Assembly: GCA_029204225.1 (NCBI GenBank)
Contig: CM055096.1
Span: 59,225,600 to 59,289,599 of the forward strand
DNA: 64,000 nucleotides
Source: Diphasiastrum complanatum
Taxonomy: Eukaryota; Streptophyta; Lycopodiopsida; Lycopodiales; Lycopodiaceae
Direction: 5' to 3'
Positions 13,101 through 25,100 of the stretch are shown here, piece by piece. How positions within the stretch are numbered: the stretch's first letter is position 1; every line of letters starts with the position of its first letter. The notes below the pieces were generated by a model. That model searched no databases and was not told the DNA's origin. It worked only from the letters and a program-made list of their open reading frames with translations. A program made the translations under genes and the position numbers.

Positions 13101-16100
13101 TGGTACCAGGCACCAAGAGATTCAGATGCAGATTTTGTGGGAAAACTTTAACAGGACCTGCCGGTCAAGCATTTGAATGGGATGGGAGGTGATGGTATCA
13201 GAGGTTGCACAGTCAATATTCTAACTGAATAGAGAGGGTACAATTCAGTCGCATACACAAGGATATCAACATAGACACAGGCTAGTAGGACTATTGCTAA
13301 TACTGCCAATGTTACGTTTGCGCCCCTATAACTAAGAGTGGTACAGTTCTTGCTGTCTGCTGGCTGAGGTTTTATGAGCAATTCATCTCCTACAGGTGCC
13401 ACAGGCCATGGACCTGCACCTTCTAGATGCAATCACGAACACACTCAACAAAGCATGGTTCAATCCCTAATGGAAAACATAGGAGAATAGCAGACACTGT
13501 AGTGTGATGTAACTTCTACATGAACATGTGCCATTCCACCACACCACCTCACCTTTTATTCTGAGAGGTGGTGCATAAGATTGCAGCAGCTGGTGGACCC
13601 TCCTATGTGCTGCAGAAATCAAGCACCTTAAATGCCACAACACTTACTAAGAAAATGGCTCTTGTGAGGAGTAAGTTAGAGCCCATCTATCTTGATGTAC
13701 TGCTATTGACTATGCACATTGTCCTTTTCCCAGTTCTATGTGATTGGAGATCGCTATATTGCATAATGCATTGATAACTGCAATATGGCCAACTACGGTC
13801 TACGGTCGGATTTCACTAGAGCTATGTTCCAATTTCTACTAGAGATTGGCTTAGGTTTGGTTGATAGATTTACATTGTTCTTGCCTCTTGTATGTTTCAG
13901 TTGAGAATATCGCAATCCTCCTCAAGAAAGAAAGAAGCTTGGTGACGAACTCCTCGGCTAAAGGCTGCACAGGATGGCACAGACAATTATTTCATATTCG
14001 AAATGCTATTACCTTATACTAGAAACATTATGTAGATGAATTTTCTCACTGCCGGTCTTGTGCAGGAAGTTACCTTATCATTTGAAACATTGAAGTTAAA
14101 TCACTAACAGGAAAATGGTGACAACAATTCACTTGTGAAGGTGAATATAGATTGGTGACAGGTGTCTGAGAGCTTGAATAACGAGCACAGTACCTCCACA
14201 TGAGCGTCAATATATAAGTAAGATCCAGCTCTCCGTCCCCTCAAATCATGGCATCCCTTTAAAACAAAAGCAAAACTTGTAAGTGAAAATTTCAAGAGCT
14301 CTTCCATGTCGGTGGTTCTCCTTCTTAGCACAACTAGCTGTAGATTTTGCATGGTTGAGAATATTTAATTGTCAAGTACATAAACATAGGAGAAAGACTA
14401 AAGCCAAGTATGCTACACATATAAGGAAGTGAGAGATAGGATAGCATTTAAAAGAGCAAACAGACTGTACAAAATCTCGGTCATTGACATGTCCAGACGA
14501 ATCCTTTGACATGATCATATTGAACCATTTCACTGGTGTACTCTATATGTTTCTTGTTTCAGAGAGAGAACAACTTATCTTTAATAAGAGATTCTTAAGA
14601 TCATAAAAATTTGAACAGATGGTTACAAGTCTTGTAAATGTTCTGTCTAATTTCCACTGCACGAAACCTGGGAACGCATTTTCATTTAATTTTAACCGTA
14701 GTATGCAGATCCAAAATTTTCAAGCTAGATTAGTATTATGTTATACTTATTTCACAAGTTGGTGTTTTCTTCAATTTACAACATTCTGAACACATTATTG
14801 TACACTATACAAATTCAAAAATGGTTGTGAAAGATATCGCTTTGAAACCACTTCATCCTTAAGAAATTTTTAGTATACATATATAAGATTAGAGGCAATG
14901 CATAAAAAACAGAACTTCTAGCATATGGGTTGCACGGCAACATCACAAACTGCTTAGTAAAGGTTTAGCCCAAGAACCAAGTTAGCACATCCAACATTTG
15001 ACCTAAGTTGCTCATATATGGGATGGTAATATATGAGCAACTATGTATATAGCTAAGCTTTGTACAAAAGACTGCTGGGTTCTGGAGCACATCCAAAATC
15101 AAATGGTATTTTTGATCAATTTCTGGGTTTTCCTTTGTTATTACTCAAAAAAAGGATTCGTGACTTTCTGGTTTACTGAAAAGATTGAAGTGGGAACAAT
15201 CACCCTTAAAACTTAGCCATAAACCTTAAAGTGCCTAGTAGCCACCATTATTTCTAAAGTCTCCATTCGTATTTAGTGACAGATCACAGTACCCATTATC
15301 TGCAAGTCGAAGCTTTGAAGAATTCAAGAACAATCACTGAGATTGAAACCCCAGGTAATGTGCTTCACCTAATTGATAATGTCGAGAGAAATATTTAATC
15401 AAAACATTTGAATATTAATCCCATCGAAGCAGAAAAATATTCTAAGAGAAGAGTGGAGATCCATAAACAGTACTCATCTTATGCAAATGTCATCGAGCAT
15501 ACAATGTGAGCCACAAAGCTATGCAGTAAGAGCATTTAAGTCCAGCAACTCATACAACTGCTTCCTAGTTGTAAAACTCATTTTTCTCATCCTTCATCAA
15601 GAGCTCCTCGATGTCTCGCCATAAGACGATGAGAGAGATGGGAGATCTGCAATGAAGTCTTGCAAGTAGCATAAGTCTCAGCTCCTTTCGGAAAATAAAT
15701 GTGGGAGATAATATTCTATCTCACCTTGTGGTAGTTGTATGAACCCAATCATCGCTTCAATACATAGGTGAAACGGCGTGTCTAATAATGCCCACCCACT
15801 AAGGGAATCCAACCAATAAGGAGATGCTACATCAAGGGGTTGGCACGAGATTTAGGCAAGTCATTTAATTTGAGAGAGCCTACCTTTTTCAAGGTTCCAA
15901 TCATCAATGGGGCTGTTATCTCAATCATTGATCAGCAGACACTCAACAGTTCATTCGCCTAGCCTCCCAATTGAGGTTAAAATCACAGCGAATCACTCTT
16001 TTGGGTTCAGACAGTGCTCCAAAGAGTTCAGCTTTGGTGGAATATGGGGTGATCTTTAGTACCGTGGCTTGTGCATTACAACTCGGCTCTTGGCCTATTT

Positions 16101-19100
16101 CTTTTTGAGTTGAAACTTCAATCTAGCTACATGTTTGTGCATGATTTTGATAACAATGATAACATTCTCCTCTTGAGTTATTGTGTTACATGCCAGGGGT
16201 TGAAGGACACAAAAGTGTCCCCATTGAAACTCAAGTGGTAGGTACTCATCTTTTAATTTTGTGTTTTTGACGTATGCTTCTCAATAATGTGGTTCTTTCC
16301 AAAGCCATTGGAGTTTGAATGTGATTTCTATGGAAACAAACATGATCAAGTAGCAAAAACTGTGCGTTAGGATGAATTTACCTCAAGGTTCTTCCAACAA
16401 CTACTACATCTCTTTCAGATCTTGATATGATTTCAATTGAGATAGCTACCATGAAATTTAAATTTGATAGTAGTAAACGATTGGTAGGTCTTTCTTTCTT
16501 TCATTGTCTTTCTATAGGTCCAATTGTTTGTTGTGATACATAAAGAACACAAACATATAGATCTTTTTTCTATGGGTGGTATGTGTTGTGCACCACCAAG
16601 GCTTTTTTCTGAGTCTACCACCATAAACTATAAAAGGTAAATCGTTTTTTTTTTATGAGTGTTCTATGAGCTACTGACTCTAAATAGATCCTCGTACTTT
16701 CTTAAATTTATTTCCTTGCATATGACTACATTTTTTTGTTTATACAAGTTGAGGCATGAGTTGATTAGGAGCTTTCTTTCCAATATGCACAAAGAGTCAA
16801 AACAAGTGGTGCTCAAGATACGCTGAAAATGTGGATTTGATAATGCATGGTCAAGAAGATTGTAAATGAAGCAACAAAACTTCTTGCATGCTTGAACTAG
16901 AAAAAAAAATCATAAGGATAATTGTCTAGTTTGCCATCCATAGGCACATAATGCAAGTGTAAACATTAACGTACTTAGATGAAATACAACATTTGAGATA
17001 TTTATGTCATCCACCCAAACTTGTACAGTCATTGAATATCTTTAAAATACAATAGTAATTCTAGAAATTTGTATATGCTTGTTTTCACAATCATATTGCT
17101 TTCTAGTTGATCAAAAGTTATTTTGATAAAAAATTTCGCTATCATCACAAAATTTCTACATAATTTTTTTTAGAAACTAGACAAAATAGATTTCGCGATC
17201 TGTATATTAGCAAAAAAATGCAATCCTTGCTACTTGCCTAGATTGGTTTCGAATCTCGATGTTAAGCACTATTTAGATCTGATACCATGTGAGAAATCAA
17301 AGTGTGCATTAAGCTCCAAGCCATGAGAAAGAGAGAGATAGGGAAAGAACATAGCTTGTATTAGAAAGCTTTCACCATATAAGTGAGAATGAATGAGAAA
17401 GATGGACTTGAGAGAGAGGATGTAGCCTCCTAGTGTTGGGCCTCTACAATCATTCAAAGTAATGAGTACCTTTCAAGTATGCTAGGTTAGGCAACGAAGT
17501 TGGCATACCCATTAATTATTCCAACAATAATTGTTATGGCACTGAATCAAGTTATGCAAAGTTCAAAATAAAATAATTTACAACAAAGGATGAGACTTAG
17601 AAAATTTCCATTCAGAAAGAAATTGAAATATTGAGGAGGATTGTTTTGTAGAAATATTAGTTGTATCCTTATACAACTTAAACTTCAATTCTCCTCCACC
17701 TCAATAGTAGTTAGTAGTTCATTCTGTATAATCTAAATTTGGATCTGCTCAACAAGTTGATTTCCTTGCAACTATTTATCTAATGGTATTCATTGTCAAA
17801 TTATTTTTAGCCATCTTGGATAATGGATTCTAAAATTCAACCTTAAAATCTTCTATATGATATATGCAAAGTTGAACTTTTGCTTCTACAATGTTTAACT
17901 CAGGTCAATCTATGATCCTAACTTTTCTCCATAAATCTTGATAACAAAACATTCGATAGATCTATACAAAAATGTTGGATGCATGTGAGCACTTAGAAAG
18001 AAAGCTACAAGCAGAAATACAAAAAAACAAACTTAAATAAACATTTTTAAGGCCAATATCAATTTAAAGAGAATTTTCCAAGTCTTAAGGGAGTTTGTAG
18101 CATTAAAATATGATATAACATTATCAAGAGCAATCCGTTTTTCACTTGTATGTCCTCATTTGTGTGGGTCAAACTAAGAAATCTCCTTGACAAATTCGCC
18201 ACTTATTGGAGGACTTTATTCAATAACTATGTTCCATGTTACTTCATACTTTAGAAACCCGCTTCGGCCATTTACAATTGTGCACTTCCTGTTTTTATTA
18301 ATAAAAGATGGGAAAACCCATCAGAGTACAAAGGAATGCATGTTGAAAGCGTAAAGGCCATAAGGCGAATTGAGATATTGTACAACTATAACAAAGCAAC
18401 AATCTCGCAAAGTATCTACATAAAGCCTACTGCTTGGTGTAAGTCGCTAGTTAAGACAGTTGGAAGTTTAGGTAGTGCAGGAAGTTGTGAAGCAGTCGTT
18501 CCTGCAACTACGGCACGTCGAAGTATTGCAAGTGCCTGAGGGCGTTGTAAAGTCATACAAACTCGTTGACGATAATAAGCCGTAATGATAGATAAAGGTG
18601 AGGCCCCACATCCTTGGAGTTTCGCTGCAAAACCTGCACAAGATGATAGAAAATCATCAAATTTCTTATGCAGGCACCCATATGTTTCCAAAGCTAAAGG
18701 AATAAAGTCTTCTCCAGGAGTGTGATGTGAATAATCTCGCTCTTTATCTAGAGCTGCATGAGAAGCAGCAGCACCCTGAGTAGTTGAAGCACGGCGAAGG
18801 AGGTCAAGCCGCGAAGGATCAGCAACAACAACATCCCCAAGCGTGCGAATCCCCTCGCGCGAAAGAACAAGATCAACTCGACGCCGAGGCGACTGTGAAT
18901 CAGACACAGGCAAGATGTGGGTCTGCTCCCAGACAGATGCCAATACGTCACGAATGGAATCATGAGTCGCAGTGCGCTCTCTGCCAGAAGGGCAACGCAT
19001 GAGATGAGTGCCAATAGGATCAACGGGGTGACCACATGAACATTTTGTCAAACCTGCCAACACTGGATGAGGGAGACCCAACCTAACCCGAAGAGCGGTG

Positions 19101-22100
19101 AGAAACAACTCTGAAGAAAGGCGCAAGTGTGGAACAACAAGGCGCGCAACAAGCCAAGCACCAGCACCTGGGCCTGCCCAAGACAAAAGGCGAGCCCGAG
19201 TCTCATCGGAAGGCGAATCACTGAGAAACTGAGTGAAAGCATGTGAGTGGAAGCGCTCTAAAAGATACTTCTGAAAATGAGCACGCTGATGGCTAAGCAA
19301 AGTTTCAAAGGGAGGCAAAGAAGCTCGCACAGGTGGAGGGATGAGATCTTTGGCCGCACGAAGGTGTTGTTGGAAAGGAAGAATGTTTGTTTCCACATGA
19401 GCTACTGAATCAAGAAGAATGGGCTTGTTGTCCTGCTGAAACCTAGAGATAAGTGTAGAGGTTGTCACTTAACGAACTGACCATTGGGAATACGAAAGGA
19501 TTCTGAACTCATCAAGCGACCCAGAATATCTGATAAAGTATTATGGAAATCTTGTAGCAAAGCCAAAACATCAGGAGAGGGAGGAACACACTGTAGAATA
19601 TAACTTGGCCAATGAGCGAAGCATTGAGTGAGAATCCCTAGAGCAACTTTAGCATTGCCAAGCTTTGGTAGCAAATCAGCGTGACGAAGATGCGCGCCCA
19701 AAGTGTCCCGCAAAGAGGAAGCCACAAAATCCGAGAAACCTATAGGAATACCAAACGCTCGAATCCCATCAACCGGAGTATTGAAACCTGTAGGTAAAGG
19801 GAGCTCAGGAAGGAGGCCCTGAGGACACTAAACAACGCACTTAGAGGGATTGACAGTGAGGCCCAAAGCCGAAAGTTACTGAGAGAAATGTAGGAAAGCC
19901 GGAAAGACGTCATTAGCAGGTCCCACAATATGCGTGTCATCAGCAATAGAGGGAAACAAACAAGAAGGAAAAGCAGCAGAAGAAGCACGCAATGCCCGAA
20001 AGTGCGCCAAAGCAAAAAGAACACCACCCAAGGGATCACCTTGTCTGATACCATCAGCAAACGAGATAACCGAAACATCACCTGAGCGAGAAGCATGACT
20101 GAAATATAGAGGCGCATCCATGGAATAAAAAGAGCGAACAAACGAGATGAGCTGAGCGAGAGGACCGTGAGCCACACGAAGTTCTTGGAAAATGGCCCCT
20201 CGGGAAACAGAATTGAAAGCATTTTTAACATCCACTTGAAGGACAACCCAATCTGGATGAAGATCCAAGGTAGCACGCAAAGCATGTATGATTGTCTCAC
20301 AACCGGCAGGAGTAGCACAACCAAACTGATGAGGAAATAGGTGGTCATGAAAACTGTCACGCAGCTGAAAACCAAGAGCCCTAGAAACCAACCTGTACAA
20401 AACCTCTCCAACAACAATGGGACGCACTCCACCGCCAGGCTTATCCAAGGCTATCAAACGAGCAGCACCAAGAATACGAGCAATAGAAAGAGGAATACGG
20501 CCACATGCTACGGAAGAGCAAACTTGAAAGAGCAAACCAAATCCGCTAGCAGAGTCGTCAGGAGAAAAACAGTCACGAAGATGCTCGAAAACTGTACCAG
20601 AAGGACCCCCAGTTGACAGATGAGGGCTGCGTAGAAAAGCATTAAGAAAATGAGATTCTGAGAGCTGCAAATCGGAATCAGGTTCAAAGTCCTCAACAAA
20701 AGAGGGAAGGGAGTCATTTGTCGGTGGATGAAGAAGCTCCAAAGCCTGAAGGGTGGCAGCAGAAGGAGTAGCTGGACTTGTAGGAGCTAGAGCACGAGTT
20801 GCACGAGAATACTCACCCACTTGCCCAAGTAAAACACAGCGACGCAACCGACGATGAACAGGGGGCATAGAAACACCATCCGATAAGAATCCCGTTGAGC
20901 AGCAAGCGCATGACAGCGAAGGAAATGCTCTTCTTGCAGATTTTCCCAATCTCTTGACATAAAGCGACGACTCCTATTGCGAGTTTCCCTATGACCAGCA
21001 TCACCACCCCGAGGAGGCAAAGGCAAACACCAGAGAGGAAAAAGCAAAAAGGCATGCCAAGCTGCAATATCACAAGGGTTGGAAGTCAGATGAGACAAAG
21101 GTAAGGACAAAGCTCTCTGGACGTCTAAGCGCAAGGCAAAGGGAATGTGTGCATAAAGATGAGGACGAGGAAAACCCAAGTGAAAAGCGGTCAAAATATC
21201 AAAGGAGCGAATCCAGGTCCAAGCCGAGTCAGGTGGCGAAGTGGGAGCAGGATGAGGTGCAAGGTCGACATTGGTTAATGCGAGTTGTTGACGAAAAGCA
21301 AAGCAAGCGTTATGATGGCGAGAAAGACCAGCACCTTGCACATAAAGGCGACCACAGCCTGCACATGGAACACGGGGGTGAGAAGAGTAAGAAGGAGAAA
21401 GCTGAGAAAGTGAAAGAGAGGAAGAAAACTGGTGGCGAAGATGGGGCAGACATTATGGCACCACCTGGCCAGAGGAAACAAGCAAGGAATCCGCAACATC
21501 ACGCTGGGCTTCACAACGCGCGCATGAAGGGGAAGCACTAGAAGGATGCTCTGAAGGGGAAGCAGGTCTCTTTTCTCCACGTCGAGCAAGATGAATGAAA
21601 TCCGGGAGTTGCAAAGGATGAGAAGATTCTTGAGGAACCATATTGACAGGTAAAGATCCAGCCACTGCCTCCGAAGATTCCAAAAATTAGTGTGAAGCCT
21701 CCTTGTTGGCCAACAAGACCCTGCTACGAATTCTGCAAGCTTTGCTTTTCAGTAGAATGAGTTTTCAAAGACTTACGTGTGACTGGCTGCCCTACAATGT
21801 GTCCTAACCTGTTATTAGCTCTAACTGTTTGCTTGCTTATCCAAATCTGAAGAAATCTAGCTGTGATAGGTCGCCCTACTATCGGAAATCAGCTCCTTGA
21901 TCACCACTAATGCAGCAAAGCCTGCAACTCTTTCTACTCCTGAATCGGCAACCATACAAATCAAAAGGCAAGAAAAACTGCATCTGGGCTGGATGAACTA
22001 CATCACTTTGAAAGCTTCTTGCCGCAAATCAGATCAGAAAAAAGCAGCAAGCATTCCGATCGAAACAGAAAAAACTGCATCTGGGATGAACTATCTACAC

Positions 22101-25100
22101 CACTTTCAAAGCCTCTTTTTTCCATCCTTCCTTCGTTCCTTCCTTCCTGTCCTAGGGTGGGGTGGCGGTGATTCCATGATGATAGCATCTCACATCCAAG
22201 GAATCAACGATCGTGGCTCAAGAAGTCATAAGCATTCCGAACAAAATGGGTCAGAACGTTCCTGGTCGGAACGACTGACAACACAACATGATGAAAAATC
22301 TCAAGCTCTACACTTTGCCTAGGTCCAGGGGACGTTACTAAGTTTATACTGCAAATGGGTCATCTGACTTACAAACTTTACACTTATTTTCTAGGGGGTA
22401 ATGATAGTAAATTCTACCAAAATGATGACTATATCTTTCTTAAGAATAGAGAAGCAAGCTAAGAGCTATTTACAGTTGTTGCCTCCCAAGTGCAGGTTCT
22501 GAGTCTTAGTTCCCCGTTCCGGAACGGAACGCGTTCTGGAACACGTTCCAGAACGCGCTCCGTTCCGGAACGATGCCCTCAAAAAAAAATTAAAAATTAC
22601 GTTTTTTTACAAAGGGTTAATTATCACTTCCATAAAATAGAGGAATTGCTACGCAAGTGCTCATAAGGTATTCAAAAGGAATTCTCCATAATAGTTTGAT
22701 CAAAAAAATTGTTACGACTGCCAAGGAAAGTTTTCTTCCTCATTTCCCCTAATTCAGAGAGGCACCGCTATTTTCTCATCGTCGTATATCATTTTTTCTT
22801 TCTCATTCTCCAACACAAACTGTAGACGCCCCAGGGTTGAAAAATCCAAAGGTAACAGGACTAAGAGCAAGGGGGGCTCCGCTCTAAGTCAATCAAGATC
22901 AAGGGCACTTGAAATTTCTCAAAGATGATACTTCCCAGTACTCAGCGACTGATATGCACTATTTGACAGTTATATCCTCAGCAGCATACTCCATGAAACA
23001 AAGCAATAAATTGTCAGTTGAGTTAGAATCTCATGCTCATCTTTTGTCCGTGGGTAAGATGAAAAAACTTCCACATTCGCACCATAAATTTTTATGTTAT
23101 GAGCCATCCAGGATGCGCAATGTTCATTGTTCAGTTAAGTTTCGTATCAAGACTCCTAATTTGGGGTTTCTCCAACACACAAACTGTAGACGCCCCAGGA
23201 TTTCAACCGCTATTTTCTCATTGTTGTATATAATTTTTTTTTAATTTACATTAACAGTTACTTGTTCCGACCCAGTACGTTGTGGAACGTACGGAACGGG
23301 CGGAACGGAACGTTTTGACCCATTTTGGTCGGAATGGGCTTCTAAGGTTCTGACATATTACTCACCCATCAAATATTACGAGCACCACTCCTTATCCAAT
23401 CTACATGGGTTATCATCATTATCTTGCAAGGATTCCAAACCAAATTGAGAAGATGAGCATGATGAATTTGACCTTGCAGATTTCCATAATGCAGGCTGCA
23501 GCTAAGTTAAATACGAATGTGACTGCTACAGCTCAATGTCCAATGTTTTCACCACAAACACTTCAAGATTTGTAGCTATCATCCTATACAAGCCACAGGT
23601 TTCGGGTTTCTATATGATCGCCCATCTTAGACAGTTTAAAAACAGCTGATAAAGAAAAAATAAGAATATAGATTTTCTCTTTGTCAACCAAACACGATTT
23701 TTTTTTTCTTGCCATGTTTCGGAACGGAACGCATTCTGGAATGCGGAACAGAAGGCATTCTAGAACACGTTCCAGAACGCGTTTCATTCCAAAACGGACA
23801 ACTATGCTTTCATACCATGCACTGCTAAGCTTGTGACTTTTTATTTTCCTTTGGTATCAATCTCAAACTTGGTTATTGTAGTCCTTGTATTTGTCATTAT
23901 AAAGGATGGTTTTTATACAGATTAGTGATAATTTAAGTCAAAATGCAAACCAAATACGGATATGATTTTAAAGTGTGATGGTTGTTAAGCGATTGAGGAT
24001 TTGATTTGTTCAATATATAGTATCATCCTGAAACCACATATGACCATGGCCCATATACATTTCTCCAGCCATCCCTGTGGACACAAGTGAACTTCTCCTT
24101 TGATCATGTACATTTCACAATGTAAAATTTCTTACCCTCATAGATCAAATCAGAAGATGTATTTTTATCACTAGCTACACAGTTGGAAGGTGAAAGCTTA
24201 AAATGCATCTAGTTTAAATGGGATGTATTAATGCAACTTCTCCAAGCACAATGCATACAATCAAAGCAACAACAAAATAACATCACGTTTCAATTAAGTA
24301 CCATCATGTTTTGCAAAGCCATAGGCACGATGCAAAGAGTGAGAATTAGAAACAATGGAACAAATTCCACATCTCCCTACTTCACCTACCCAAAATCATT
24401 TTCACATTTTTATTTGTTGTTGGATAGCTTATACTAGGTACAGTACATAACCTGCTGGTACGTCAAGGCACTCTCCACAGTTGCGCCTACCCCATCGTGC
24501 TTCCCTTCCCATGGTCGGGACAAAAAAGTTCCATGTCAATTTCGCATTCACAAGGCTCCGGTATCTAGCAATATAATACAATCTTGGACAACAATATGAT
24601 ACAATCCGACTACACTCGGTGTCTTTCAAATTTGACACCCTCACCTATCAATCGTTGATGATGGTGAAGACATTTCAACAATGAGCATGCGATGAAGATT
24701 TTCATCAATGATATAGAAGTGGACAGCTCTACAAATAATATTTTCCTCCTCCACTTGAAGGCGTCAATACGTTGTATGGACTAGAATGATGACTTGATCT
24801 GAGTAGCAATGCATTGATTGAATTTTGTTCTTCTCTCCGAGAGAGTAGTTTTTGGCAAAGTCCAGCAATTGAGAATTTCCTCAAGCACTCGGCTCACCTC
24901 GCCATCTTGCCACAACAAATGTATATATTCTCTTGCCCCATGCCTTGGCAAGTTATTTTTGACCTATCTAAATAGTATTATCACCTTAGAATGGCTCATT
25001 GATCCATATCATAAAGTACTGATACATACATGATGTTGGTCCCATATATGTATCAAAAAAAGTTTGGCACATTAAATTCAAAACGTGTTTCTTTTTAAAC

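Larger units (their letters stand above)
18300..21690 (-). mobile_element. Non-LTR retrotransposon with RT and a restriction-like endonuclease region (intron 7)
   Basis: One element in minus orientation carries, in order, an N-terminal zinc finger ([10 protein letters not shown]...HHNAC, near 21370), an RT-upstream region, RT (20800-19880), a thumb region (19840-19465), a CxC...H...C zinc finger and a PD-(D/E)XK-like block (18416-19468). It ends in a 3' segment with a perfect hairpin (18307-18322). This order is that of early-branching LINEs such as the R2/NeSL groups, which lack an APE endonuclease. The frame is broken by several stops and shifts (near 21450, 20880, 19876, 19828 and 19465). 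It is GC-richer than the surrounding intron. The 5' end is not defined. Confidence 0.75.

Noticed and set aside
13148-13432. Minus-strand frame with a hydrophobic stretch, possible small membrane protein
   Set aside because: No family signature, no splice-consistent extension, and it lies in intron 8 between transposon remnants.
19740-20432. Leu-rich 230-codon minus-strand frame resembling a multi-pass membrane protein
   Set aside because: It overlaps the LINE RT in another frame; the hydrophobic look comes from the alternative reading of the RT sequence.
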